64,000 nucleotides of DNA, taken from positions 104,659,823 through 104,723,822 of the forward strand of contig OW386291.2 in NCBI GenBank assembly GCA_936432065.2, in the 5' to 3' direction. The stretch is from Rutpela maculata (Eukaryota > Arthropoda > Insecta > Coleoptera > Cerambycidae). How positions within the stretch are numbered: position 1 is the stretch's first letter; each line of letters begins with the position of its first letter. Below are positions 23,526 through 35,099 of this stretch, in pieces. Both the position numbers and the translations under genes were made by a program. Below the pieces are notes generated by a model. The model saw only the letters and a program-made list of their open reading frames with translations. It made no database searches and was not told the origin of the DNA.

Positions 23526-23919
23526 TGCCCATGTCAGGGCTACTGCTGTTTCGATTGTAATGGTGATAAGCCGCTAGATGGAGCCTGCTATTTTTGTTGC
23601 ATGTCGTGGTTTTATAAATCTTGCCATGTACCATGAATGAACAAAAGTGCCTCGTTCCAGATATCTCAGACCTACCTTGCACTGACGAGAGCCAATAGCT
23701 CGAAACTGCAGTCTACAAGTGGTGTCGAGTGGCTGGCAAGAGAGCTCCTTTGAGTAGGAATAAGTCTTTCGGCTGGTGTCTGTTACAATCGAAACACGGC
23801 CGTGACAATGTGCATAAAGCTCTCTTAAGGAGGTTGTATAGTGAAAAATTTAAAATGAGGCGCATAAACTTATTTTCACACTTTAGTTTTGAGAGTCGTC
23901 ATCGACGCTGTACCACTGT
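23526..23919. other. No gene seen
   Basis: No domain-bearing frame. It lies directly downstream, in minus-strand sense, of the reverse-transcriptase remnant. Confidence 0.45.
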
Positions 23920-24400
23920 CTACTAAGTCTGCTATTCCTGGCCAGGGGAGGATACAGACTCCTGGACACGGCACAGACTGCCCGTATAGTTTCGTTAATG
24001 TGAGCGCTGAACGTCAGTATTTTGTCTGGTCTTACCCCAAGGTACTTCACACACTCCCTTATTGGAATTTGGCGACCTCGGGCCGAAATTGGAAGAAATT
24101 TTGTTTTGTGTAAATTTTGCGTGTGAAGACAATCGCTCCTGACTTCTCAGAATTTACCCGAATTTTCCACCGGTCATAATACTCTCCGACGCGAGCTATA
24201 TGAGCGTTAAGTAGCATGTTAGCCGCTTGAGCATTATGACTGTGCACATACACGACTGTGTCATCGGCATAGTTGGCCAGCTTGGTATTTGGGGATGTTG
24301 CGAAGTCAGGAACATACAAATTGTATATTTTGGGCGCAAGGACCGACCCTGTGGTGTCAAGGCTTCCATACCCAACTATACCCAACAATTATTAGTACAC
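23920..24400 (-). pseudogene. Non-LTR reverse transcriptase fragment with YADD box
   Basis: On the minus strand the sequence reads GSVLAPKIYNLYVPDF, then the catalytic box ANYADDTVVYVH (YADD codons at 24260-24271), then YYDRWKIRVNSEKSGAIVFT. After a frame change it continues VKYLGVRPDKILTFSAHINE and SRSLYPPLARNSR. That order (QGS-like block, YADD, thumb with YLGV) is the palm-to-thumb part of a Jockey-clade reverse transcriptase, which copies the element's RNA at the target site. The palm start, endonuclease and RNase H are missing. At least one frameshift (near 24055) is present, so it is dead. The two catalytic Asp residues are intact. Confidence 0.88.
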
Positions 24401-24523
24401 TGCACACACATCGGCACACATTTGAGAGTTAAGTTACTCTATTAGTTCAGTGTTAAACATTGAAGTGAGTAGTGGCAATATTTCCATTGTATTTATTTCC
24501 GTTATAAAATCAGCCACCGTATT

Positions 24524-24742
24524 CTATTTCATCACCTCTACCCTTTGAAAATAAACCTGTTTAAATAAGAATTCAACTTTAGAATCAAAACAGTTGCACG
24601 GTTTTAGGTCTGCAGAGTATAGTGGAAATTGCAAGACTCGATGCCAGAGAGATGCAAAGATAAAGAGTACTGTGAGCTGGCGCGTTATCGTACTGCAGAA
24701 TCCATGATTAGGGTACCCAAAATCTCTTGGCAAGAGCCACAT
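24524..24742 (-). pseudogene. mariner-like transposase remnant
   Basis: On the minus strand, one frame reads YDNAPAHSTLYL (about 24668-24691) and another, after a frame change, reads PLYSADLKPCNCF (about 24620). These match the two neighbouring mariner catalytic blocks, DNAxxH and YSPDLxPCD, of the D-D-D transposases that cut at TA sites. The last Asp of the second block is replaced by Asn, and the blocks are in different frames, so the copy is inactive. No TIRs were found. Only about 150 bp are recognisable. Confidence 0.7.
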
Positions 24743-25048
24743 GACATTGCTACTTCACTTTCAACATCTCTAATAAATGTCTATCGATGATGGACTCGAA
24801 TGAGTACTCGACCAAAATCCACATCTTCAAAAGTTCTTATAACTCACAGTCATTCCAGTCTCAAGACAAATCATCTTCTCAGACAACGAGAATAATCAAA
24901 ACATATTTAGATGAACTCAAAACAAATACAGGGTCCGCAGCTACTCTGACTTTAATTCTAGAATGTTTCTCACGTTTGTGAACATACCCGTGTACTCCGA
25001 GTAACAGCCAAGTCACTTGATTTGAATCAATTTATGCTCTCAGAATAG

Positions 25049-25146
25049 ACTGATTACCACATGTGGTTTTTTTTTTTTTTTGGAAGTGTTTTGGCCTCCG
25101 AAGACAGGTTCGATTAGCCACAAAAATCCACATGTGGTTAATCAGT
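25049..25146. repeat. Short foldback with 18-bp arms
   Basis: ACTGATTACCACATGTGG at 25049-25066 is inverted at 25128-25146 with one extra base; a T-run and unique bases lie between. The CCACATGTGG word is itself palindromic. Confidence 0.8.
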
Positions 25147-25247
25147 GCGCAACATCGTCTACTTGGTGTACATAATTTTCCCCATTTACTGATAATCAAT
25201 CATTTAAATTTTGAGAAGACCGTTTGTTTACGTAACGTCTACAGGTC

Positions 25248-25922
25248 AATTAGGAAGTTTCCTATTTTAGAAATATCATGTACATTCAACCTCATTTAGT
25301 AGTCTTTCAGATAACTAGTCAAACAAAAAAAAATTATCTCGATATCTGGAAAACTCACGAACTTATTCAATTTCTTATTTGAATACTTCGCCTCTGCTGA
25401 AGTCCACCGTGACGTCACAATACACAACGCGCTGACTTGCCATGCCGGCGGCGCGCCGTATGTTCCCTTTATTTAATGTATGTGCTCGATTTTCTGAAAT
25501 GTCACAAAATGTCACTTTTGATTCGTTCGTGCCGAGCCGAATTTTCGAATTTCGCCGTGCAATTTACGATCAGGTTTATCTGGAAGACTTCCTCTTTACG
25601 TCGCGACATCATACGGCCGTCTCAATGGTGTTTTTCGAAAAATATGAACGTGCCAAAATTGCATGTTTTAGCAATTTTTCGGCTCTCAAATGCAAGCTGG
25701 CTATAAACTGCCGGTGCCTGCCAGCGAGTATAAAGGTGCCCGCGCCCTCTCGTTGTATTGTGACGTAATCGAGCCTCAGCTCAGATGATCGCAGCATTTT
25801 AAACTTGGAAGGACCGTAACTTTTTTATTTATAGAGATAATTTAAAAAAAAATTACAGATATTTATTAGATTTTTACAACTATTTATTACGAGAAAATGA
25901 GAAAAATGGAAACTTCCTAATT
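25248..25922. mobile_element. 675-bp TIR element with a GC-richer core
   Basis: Ends AATTAGGAAGTTTCC and its inverse. Inner inverted blocks include AAAATTATCTC and a CGTTGT(G)TATTGTGACGT pair (25410-25432 and 25750-25766). The core at 25390-25790 is much richer in G, C and CpG than its surroundings. A 108-codon frame runs through it at 25442-25768, but I recognise no domain in it. Confidence 0.6.
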
Positions 25923-28092
25923 ATCCATTCTCGTTTCGACACCTGTCGTCGGTGAGACTGCGTACGCCCATCCAAACTGTGCAAGTAATAGGTATGGACA
26001 CACCAGTATTTTTCTTTTAATTAAACATAGAAAATTTGAAAACAAATGAACCGCCTAATTTGACGTTATCACGAGGTAAAAAAAAAATAATTAATCAGTA
26101 GTCTGAACGCATAGGAATAAAATCATGTGGATAAAAAACTATCCTTATTTTTACCTGTCAGTAAAATAATATTTACAAGTCTAAACGCAACTAGTGACGA
26201 GTATTTGGAATATCGTATTTTTAATTACAATATTCCATTACGTTTTCATTTCTTTGAAGGATCGATAGGATGCGAGTAAGATTGAAGATGAGACAGCACC
26301 AAAAAACCCTGAAGAACAACTTTTGATCACTTAAACTTTATTTCACTTGAATCTCGAATTTTCACCACCTTAAACCTTCAACTCCTATTTTAGTCCCTTA
26401 AAAGGGTTATGGTTCATACGTTAAAAACGATTCAAGAAACTTAAGCAATTAACTTATGATCCCATAAAAAATAATTTGGTATCCAATCTATATGAACACT
26501 ACTTCGTTTGTTTGTGACTCTCGACCAAGGAGGTTAATTAATTAATTTAATTATTTTTTAGGTTAGGTTAACCCAAAGCCACTTTGTCGCAGCACTACTC
26601 TAAAGTACAATGTCTTTGGGTATTTTCCATTTTTTATTTAAGTTGATTGATATCTCTCTTTGTCCAAAAAAGGGCGCATTTTTCTCACTGTGCGGCACTG
26701 CGTAGGTATTCCAATTGTAAGCCAATCTATTAGGTTTTTACTTAATTTAGCACATTATTATATGTCTTTTACAAATCTATTATGTTTTCAATGAAACTAA
26801 TTCATGTAATAAAATTTTAAAATGAAATAAAATTCAATTTACTTTATTGTATAAATGTCTGCTTCACAATACATTTTAGATGTAAACGGAACTTGGCAGT
26901 TTGATATTTAAAATTCTTATTTCTGTTTGTTGAGTAAGATATAACATTATGTAAATGTTTTATTTTGCTAAAAAAATGTTTTATTTGGACAAAAGCTTAT
27001 TGGTTTATACATATAATTATATATACTCACACCACACATTCTAGAAAGAACAGGAACCTATTTGTTACGTTGTTCTAAGTTATTTGTTAAATGTCTATTA
27101 GGGTTTTGTAACATCCTGTAGTGTACTCACTTACATGTATGTGTTATGGATATGAATAACAAAAATACTTGTTAATTAGAATTTATAAATATTTTTGGTC
27201 AAAATTAACATCGAGTAAATTAGACTATTTGGCTATACTAATAAGCTATTAAATAAATATATAAATATTACTTGTAAAGATTTGTATTCAAAAAATATAT
27301 AAATTCTAATTCGCAATTATTTTGTTTTTAATATCCATAGTGATATACACATACATTCAACTGAGTACACTACACATCCGTTTTTAGGTTAAATGTATTA
27401 CGAAAAATACATTTTAGCTGGCAACACTGAATATTTCATCATTTCGTTGTTTTTCTATTATACACATAAGGTGTTTACCATGTAATGTTATATCTGCATA
27501 AAAGCTGTCTCTGGAATGACGATCTTTCGTCCGGGCTCTGATAATGATTGAATAAACATAAAAAAGACACACACACACACGGGTCGAATTTGCTTCTTTT
27601 CATTTTCATTTTTGTTTTAAGCTGTTAAAGAGTTTAAACAAGATGAAACGATGCTTTCCTCATTATCCTACAAACTGATCGGATAATATTTCTGGGTAAT
27701 AAAGGACAAGCTATATATTTTCGCCCACTAATTTCATAAAAATAAAAAGTTGTCCTTAAAATCATTAAACGTTATTTATTTATAGTTGAACATATGAGCT
27801 TTGTTTATATACGTTTTACATTTAAAAAACAACAGTAAGTCGTAATAATAGCATTTCAAAGTAAGCATGTTTATTTGTAATTTTTGACGTTTTCCCGAAC
27901 TTTCAATGTATATTTCAGTTAGATGAATTCGATGAACCAAGAAAATCTATATCTCATGTCATTGTTGAGTATTTAAGCTTTTAAATAATGGTCAATTTAT
28001 ATTGATCAAGCGCTTCAATGTATAAAAAAAATCGTTTTCGCGGGAGTCGTAGTGGTGTCAACGTTGCGTGCGAATTTAAACGTGTTTAGCGC
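25923..28092. other. No gene seen
   Basis: 2.2 kb of A/T-rich sequence. Two adjacent TTAGG words near 26562-26572 and a short CA run near 27568 are the only simple repeats noted. Confidence 0.5.
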
Positions 28093-28100
28093 TTAAAACC

Positions 28101-28973
28101 TAGAGATGGGTCGTTATCTCTGTAACGCTATTTTGTCGCGGTATTTTTAGGTAACGTACCGTCGCGCTACTAAATGCTATAATAACCGGTTACTCGGAGC
28201 GAACGGTTAGTGCCTGACTGCGCCTGCACATAACGCTGCCTGTCAACGTTACCAACTGGAAAGATGCAATGTCGTACCAGAGTAACGAGCTTAATGTTAA
28301 GCTCTTTACTGTGGCCCAACTAAACTAAGATAGGTTTATATATAGTGTTGCGAAGCGTTGTATAGTTATTCGACTTTTACATCTTTTGACCTGGCTGTGT
28401 ATAATTTTCTATCCCTAATAAAAGTCTGTAAAATTTGGTAGGTATGTTTTGAGTTTGTCAGAAAAATTAGATGTTTGTTAAATTTTTATTTAAAATATAT
28501 AAGAAGTTACTGCACAAATTTTAGGGCCACAGAAATGTGGTATCACTTTTCGAATTTCAAATCGTCGATATACCGGTTGCATATCTAGTGTTTACCATAG
28601 ATAAAATACCAGTGTTTACTTTTACTGTTTAGTAAGAAAATGTAAAAACCTAATAAACCTATATAACTATAAATTAACAAGCGCTCCCTGTGCATATTTG
28701 CGAAGCGCGAATAAGAAACTGCATAGGATAGATTACGTTACATTACGTATCCTACCCTCCGTTTCTGAGTTTGGAAAATACCACACGTTACACGACAAAC
28801 GCGATCACTTCTACTCAGTAGGCGTGATTGATAGAGCGAGCCGGATCATATGATCATATGATATATTTTATTTCTGTCGCGTCGTTCCAAAGTAGCGGTA
28901 TTTTGTCGCGGTATTTCTCTGGAGCGATCGCGATTGTAACTCTACATAAGTGGAGCCGCTTTTCCCATCTCTA
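28101..28973. mobile_element. 873-bp hAT-type MITE with perfect 8-bp target duplication
   Basis: Ends TAGAGATGGG and CCCATCTCTA. TTAAAACC stands directly outside both ends (28093-28100 and 28974-28981). Further shared words, such as TATTTTGTCGCGGTATTT near each end in the same orientation, are probably subterminal repeats. No coding sequence. Confidence 0.92.
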
Positions 28974-28981
28974 TTAAAACC

Positions 28982-29820
28982 ACATATTGTCATGTGTATT
29001 GAATAAAAATATTTTTATCCACGACTACCGTATAATCATTTCATGCTGCATTTAACAATTGACAAATAATGAGAGTCATTATTCCAACCTAACGTATCAT
29101 GAACATAATTTCATTCTAACGCATCTTTGACCAACCAGGAACTAGTTGTTTTCATTCTAACGCACCTTTGATCAAGCAATTTTCATAAGGAAACGGCGAA
29201 TCCATTTTTTCCATGTCTTCGTGCATATTTTCGTGTTTGACGTTTAGCACGTCCACGTTTTACTGCAAACGAACTTTATTTTTTCACTTTTAAACGATTA
29301 TAATAGTTAAAACATACGATAGTCGTGGAAAAATTATAGTATTTAGCTCGCGTATGATGGCTATTAAACGTTCGGATGATTTACGACACGCCTTCGGCTC
29401 GTGACGGAAACATCACCCTCGTAAGTAATAGCGATCATTATACGCTCACTGAATAATCTACTATTCCAAAGAACTATTTTTTATTACTCGTCAAGACATA
29501 TACTATTCGGAAAATATAATGACCTATATGACATGGCCGATGGGCGAAAAAAGACTCTTATCTACCCTTGCCCTTTCATTCCCACAGAGTATTCTTCTTC
29601 CACTGTGTATCTTGCGTGAAGGTAGAAAAGCATGGCCAGCATTACTTGAGACCCATTTTGAAAAAAAGTATAAAAAGACCTAGACATTTTATGTTATCAC
29701 TAAAACTTTCCATGAATATGTGTTTCTTATATTTTGTTTCGAGATTTTGACACCTTCCTAAGTTTACCACATTTGCCTACGAATTAGAAATAGTCCAATG
29801 AAGATATCATTTTTCAAAAA
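28982..29820. other. No gene; a pair of 25-bp direct repeats
   Basis: TTCATTCTAACGCA(T/C)CTTTGA occurs at 29110-29134 and 29151-29175, 41 bp apart. Nothing else is recognised. Confidence 0.6.
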
Positions 29821-30503
29821 AATTTCTCCCGGCAAGCTGATTTTTTCAGAGTCGATGGAGGGGTGTCTCCCGAGTATCCGACCAAAAAGTCGCAGTCCGC
29901 ACCCCCTTGGGGGGTTGTAATAGGGGTGGTTTCTTATTTATTTTTTTTTGAAATTTTCTTTTTCCAGTTTGTACATAATATTCTCTACAACTTTGCTTAA
30001 TAAAATTTTTTTGTAACTTTTATTTTTGAAGGTCCAGCGCCCTTTAGATATGGGAAAACATTCACCATATATTTATTTATTATGGTGGCTGAATAGCTGG
30101 TTTTTGCAGGGTTGATTGAGAACTGTCTGTCTCCATAGTCTCCAAAAAAAAAAAAATGGTTGGAGACTCAGGAGACAGTTCTCAAATAACCCTGCAAAAA
30201 CCAGCTATTCAGCCTTTTGTTTGTATATTTCCTGAACCATAATAAATAAATATGGTGAATATTTTCCCATATAATGGGCGCTGGACCGTCAAAAATGAAA
30301 GTTACAAAAAAATTGTATTAGGCAAAGTTGTAGAGAATATTATTATGTACAAACTGGAAAAAGAAAATTTCAAAAAAAAAAAAAATAAGAAACCACCCCT
30401 ATTGCAACCCCCTCCCCCCAAGGGGTTCGGACTGTGACTTTTTGGTCGGATGCTCGGGAGACATCCTCCATCGACCCTGAAAAAATCAGCTTGCCGGGAA
30501 TTA
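29821..30503. repeat. 683-bp hairpin, ~325-bp arms, tiny A-rich loop
   Basis: The arms begin and end with CCGGCAAGCTGATTTTTTCA and its inverse. They share TTTCTTTTTCCAGTTTGTAC and GAATAGCTGGTTTTTGCAGG, and meet at a run of 13 A bases near 30148-30160. Identity is about 90 percent by eye. Frames inside (for example 30252-30437) are by-products. Transcribed, it would fold into one long double-stranded stem. Confidence 0.92.
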
Positions 30504-32546
30504 TTTGTGTGTCTACTTTTACTGTATTAAAAAGGTACTTGCAGAATTAGTCAATTATGACCTCAAGGTATTGTACAGTTAATTACGAGCGTAATTTTCC
30601 CCGTTATTTATTAACCTGGGTTAAGCACCTAATTGCACATTTTAAAATTCATAAAAAAGGAAATCCCATATTTAACACAATGCAATATAAAATGAATAAT
30701 ATGAACTTGCAGTCTGGAATGTTTAATGAGTTCCAAGTCTACCATCAGCAGCGGTAATTTAAAAATTTAATCAAGCGGATTATTCGAACTAATTTCTATA
30801 ACCACATAAATCGGTAATAATGATGATTTCAGAGAAAATCTTGTTCAGCGCATGGAAGATTAGCATAAGAATTATAAATGTCTTATGGTCATGGATTACA
30901 TCCTTAATTAGACATTTTTGCAATTAGGTTCTGCGGATAGATTAAACGGATAACTTGATGTCTTAATTAATTTCAGTCTAGAACGTTACGCTAGGTCAAG
31001 AACAGTTCGGAATAAAAAAAAATCGGTCAAACAGGCGATTCTCTAAGCGGTCTGTTTTCTTCGGACGAGCTTAACCTAGGTTTAAAAGTGCGGAAATGCT
31101 CTGAACTAATTTCTATAACCGCATACATCTTAATAAGGAAATAACAGACACATTTTAAACCAACGTAACTAGGATCATACGCCATAGCCAGTCTTCCAGG
31201 CAGGCTAAGGGTTTGCCAACGCTTAGGACGAGGTTTAAGAGTACGCAAATGCTCTAGAAGAGTTTGCCTGTGATAAGGAATCTTATCGTTCGGTCCACAA
31301 ACTGGCCATTCCCAATCATCGTCGTGTTGCGAGTTTCATGCTCGGAAAGAGAAAGAGAAGAGTCAAATGCTGTAGCGCTTTCTCTCTTTTTACTCGTCAT
31401 AGGTAAGTAACTCCTCGCGCGTTACTGATCGAAGGGTGCAAGAATAATTCAAAGTATGCTACGCGAGTGTAAGCTAAGATAATACCATGTTGCTCTTGTT
31501 CATTTGCCCACGATAGATAGAGAACGAGCTTTCACGCGTCAGTGTCTTTCTGCTAGTCTACGATCCGTGCCTGAGCCTAGTAGCCTAGATGCCTTACATT
31601 TGACATGCACTGTACAATGTATGTTACAATTAGTAGCACATCTTTAGCCCTTCAGATGACACTCTCTGCTTAAATAAACAGTCAACTTAATTTTCAAACC
31701 TCTTATATTAGAGGTTACTAATTCGGGAAATCAAAACGATGTACTGGAAATAGGCAAATACTGATATCGCCGATAAATTCTTTTGTTGTATTGTCTGCAT
31801 ATCATGAAGCCCCGTGGTGAGGATACTGTACTGCCTAGTGCCATTTTGTGAATTCCAAAAGTACTTGGAAATTTATTTTAAATATTATTTTTGTTTATTA
31901 GAAAAAAAAACATATAAGTATTAAAAACATTTTTTATGTATTTCATTAATTTATTCGTGAAATATTGTCTGCATACACCACTCGTACTTTTAAACTTTAT
32001 GTATAAATTTTGTTCGAGCTACGTTGCCAAAAGTATCACAGTTCGCATAAATTGGACAGTTTATTATCAAAGATTAATTCCCTTGCGCAAAACCGTTCGG
32101 ATTTTATTCGATAAATATATCAAATTTTACCGACAAAATTATGAGCACTAGTGATGGCACATAGTACATACGGAAGTTATTTCGCAGTAGGTGGGGCTCG
32201 AAATCACATTGTTAAGTGCATCTAGAATGCAAACTAGACATGCTAACCACTGAATTACCGCTCCCCTTAGGGTAGATATATACTAGAAAGAAAATTGGGG
32301 ACATATGTATTGTTTTGCTAAGTTGTGTCATACCTTCTACCAATAAACAAATTTTATATTTTGTAAAAAAATATAAGTCCTTCACTTTCATTTGAACAAC
32401 AAATTCAGTTCAACAAAATACTTACAACAGCTTAGCCAGGCATAGGAAGTAAACTTACCTGAAACAAAAAAAAATAGTTAATTTTCAACATATTCACAAA
32501 AGTAGATTGATGTTTGATTTATTGTAATATATGCAGACAAGCATAT
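30504..32546. other. No gene seen
   Basis: Contains an imperfect duplicated phrase, GACGAG...AGGTTTAA(A/G)AGT(G/A)CG(G/C)AAATGCTCT, at about 31064-31100 and 31227-31253. No domain-bearing frame. Confidence 0.45.
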
Positions 32547-32969
32547 TGTGATGCGTTGCAACCCCTTCAATTAATTCAGATGTATTTGCACCTACTCGAG
32601 AAAGAACCTACCAGCAGTAGTTCTAGAGTGATGACATCTGGAATTATCTAGAGAATGGTGGCGTCATCACAGAAAAATCGAGATCTGTCATTTTTAGGTA
32701 TAAAAGACCGCATTCTCGGCGGGTAGTTCAGAAAGTATAGAAGTAGTTTTGAAGTTTGATTGACAAGTGAGGTTAAGAGTTCAAAGTGAAAACAAAGTGA
32801 TAAACATTGTATTTTTAGTCAGTAAAGTTCATTTAAGTTAATAATAGTATTGTGAAGTATCCAGTAAATTATTTAATAAAGTGTTTTTTTAGTGGACAAT
32901 CTCTTGTTATAATTTTTGGAACCCACGAAATTTGCGAGGGTGGTTTCCTAGGGGTGGAAACACGTTACA
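32547..32969 (+). repeat. 5' LTR
   Basis: 423 bp, TG...CA. Compared with the 3' LTR it keeps about 118 extra bases around 32694-32800, the segment with the TATA box. The rest is nearly identical. Confidence 0.93.
32699..32733 (+). promoter_or_regulatory. LTR core promoter: TATA box and initiator
   Basis: TATAAAAG at 32699-32706 is followed by an initiator-like TTCAGA at 32728-32733, 31 bases downstream, the usual distance for RNA polymerase II. This segment is absent from the 3' LTR. Confidence 0.7.
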
Positions 32970-32972
32970 AAT

Positions 32973-32987
32973 TGGTGTCAGAAGCGG
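32973..32987 (+). promoter_or_regulatory. tRNA primer-binding site
   Basis: TGGTGTCAGAAGCGG begins three bases after the 5' LTR. TGG would pair with the CCA end of a tRNA primer. I think the complement is closest to a leucine-type tRNA end, but did not verify this. Confidence 0.75.
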
Positions 32988-33230
32988 AATTTTATGACAA
33001 GAGGAGCTCTGAAGTTGTGTTGGAGTGTTCGAGAAGTATTCTCGAGGGTTAGTGCTAACACAGAGGACTAATTTACTGGAGATGGATTAGTGGAGATTAT
33101 TAAATTCTCTGAACTGGATAGTGACAAGACTCTGGATAAGACTTTTTCGTGCTGTTTCGAGATTTTTCTGGAAAGTTCCATTACCGATATTGACGTGACA
33201 GTTAAATTTATTTCATTTGAACATAATCTT

Positions 33231-34431
33231 ATGCCCATTACAACAAGAAGCATGGCTACGGAGAAACAAATGAAGGACCTACTTGCGGAATTTACGAGGA
33301 TGATGACAGAGCAGCGTCAGGAGGAGGAAAAACGGCGTCAAGAAGAAAAGGAAGAGCAAGAAAGAAGACGTCAAAAAGAAAAAGAGGATGAAGAAAGAAA
33401 ACGTCAAGAGGAAAGGGACGAATTTAAGAAAATAATGGAAGAACAGTAAATAAGACGTCAGGAAGAAAAAGAAGAACAAAAAACAAGACGCCAGTAAGAA
33501 AAAGAAGAACGAGAAAGAAGACGTCAGGAAGACAAAGAAGAACAGGAGAAAAGGCGTCAAAAGGAAGAAAGACGACGTCAAGAGGAGAAGGAAGAATAAG
33601 AAAAACGACGTCAAGAAGAAAAAGAAGAGCAAGAAAGAAGACGCCAAGAAGAGAGACGAATTAAAGAAAATGATGGAAAATCTGGAAATAAGACGCCAAG
33701 AAGAAAAAGAAGAACAAGAAAAACGCCAGGAAGAATTAAGGAAAATTCTGAGCGATCAAATAAAAACACAACAGGACGCAATCATTTCTGCCAATGAAGA
33801 ACTAAAAAGTGAAATCAAGGAGGAAATAAGCGAAGTTAAAGGGGAGGTAAATGAAGTAAAAGAAAAAGTAAACAAGTTCGAAGAAATCAAAAGAGAAATA
33901 GACCGGCTTAAACGACAGTTGAGAGATAGAGGAAGCCAGCAGGTGGTATCATCAGGTCAGCGACTAAAACCTCCTTCTTTTGATGGCCAAAGTTCCTGGA
34001 CGACGTACAAGAGGCAGTTTGAGACAGCAGCGTGTGCGAACAACTGGGATAACGAGGAAAAGGCCATGGCATTAGTTCTAGCGTTAAGGGGTCAGGCCTC
34101 AGAGTTGCTTCAGACTATCCCAGTGGATAAACAAAGGGACTTCAAAGTCTTCGAAGCTGCATTGGACTTGAGATATGGCGACCAACATCTCACTCAAGTA
34201 TACCAGGCCCAGCTAAAATCACGGACACAAAAGGCTGGAGAATGTTTACAAGAATTCGAGGCTGCCATAGAGAGACTGGCACACCTGGCGTATCCGAGTG
34301 CACCTAGAGAATTTCAGGAACAATTAGCCGTAGGGGCCTTTTTAGATGGCATAAGGGATGAAGAGGTCAGGCGAGTTTTGAGGCTGACGAGACACCAAAG
34401 TAGCAGTGAAGCCTTGGTGCACTTGAAGTAG
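33231..34431 (+). pseudogene. Gag (coiled coil plus capsid-like domain), broken
   Basis: Gag is the structural protein that packages the element RNA. The likely start is the ATG at 33231 (MPITTRSMATEKQMKDLLAE). Residues after about 25 are a long charged coiled coil of RRQEEKEEQE-type repeats encoded by a purine-rich minisatellite (about 33310-33760). Three in-frame TAA codons (33447, 33495, 33597) and a frameshift before 33670 break it there. From 33670 the frame stays open to 34431: more coiled coil, then LKPPSFDGQSSWTTYKRQFE, RGQASELLQTIP, and AFLDGIRDEEVRRVLRL. These are typical gypsy-type Gag capsid motifs. A one-base shift near 34425 separates it from the zinc-knuckle part. Confidence 0.88.
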
Positions 34432-34781
34432 AAGCTGCATATAGAGATACTCCAAGGTCGAGAGTGCGAGCTGTGACTCTCGAAGAATCACAACCAGAAA
34501 CGAATCAGAACCCTATGCTGATCGAGATGAAGAAAATGTTTACCAGATTATTCGATAAACTGGATGACCTCGGAAAGCAGGAAAAACAGCAAAACAAAGG
34601 AAAGCCGAATGGTGGTATTAAATGTTACAACTGCGGCAATGTAGGACATATGAAACGAGACTGTCAACTGCAGAACTCGGAGAATCGAATAAATGCTGCG
34701 AATCTTGAAGAGAAGCAGGAAAACTACGCCAGGGGGGTTGTTGTGGCTAGGGAATGCAGTGACCCCAGAGAAATGAAGTGA
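34427..34781 (+). pseudogene. Gag nucleocapsid end with CCHC zinc knuckle
   Basis: The frame begins EVEAAYRDTPRSRVRAVTLE, continues the capsid-domain end, and reaches KCYNCGNVGHMKRDC at about 34620-34664, a standard C-x2-C-x4-H-x4-C RNA-binding knuckle. It is one frame off from the upstream capsid ORF, and the stop at 34779 follows shortly. In an intact element this would lead into the protease. Here the protease's catalytic Asp block is missing. Confidence 0.9.
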
Positions 34782-34980
34782 TCGTCCGGACGGCTACGGG
34801 GGACAGGGCTACGGTTCATGGAGAAGTAGACCTGGGTTTGCAGATTGGGCATTTAAGGTTCGACCACAGGGTCATCGTGGTTGACATCACGGATGACTTC
34901 ATTTTGGGACTGGACATCATGGAACAGTATGGATTTATTGTTGATGTAGGAAAGCGAACGATTTATTCTGTCAAAAGTGA
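34778..34980 (+). pseudogene. Protease-domain tail (retropepsin-like), truncated
   Basis: Reads TATGDRATVHGEVDLGLQIG, then RVIVVDITDDFILGLDIMEQ and YGFIVDVGKRTIYSV. The (I/L)LGLD(I/V)(M/L) block and the preceding strand are the C-terminal half of a gypsy-type aspartic protease, which processes the polyprotein. The D(S/T)G catalytic triplet is not present upstream, so the start of the domain has been deleted. The frame continues to 35110, but that part is not recognised. Confidence 0.7.
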
Positions 34981-35099
34981 ACGACCAATGCCAGAAAACA
35001 AGAAGGCTATTGACAACGCAGGCAGTCAAGACTCCTGCATTATCCACAAAACCAGACAAGGAAGATTGCAACCGCTACCCTCGGGGGAGAAAATTGCCG

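Noticed and set aside
26562..26573. TTAGG telomere-like repeat
   Set aside because: Only two adjacent copies; no array.
33279..33647. Minus-strand frame of 122 codons, rich in Phe and Leu
   Set aside because: It is the antisense of the Gag coiled-coil minisatellite; the hydrophobic look comes from purine-rich repeats read backwards.
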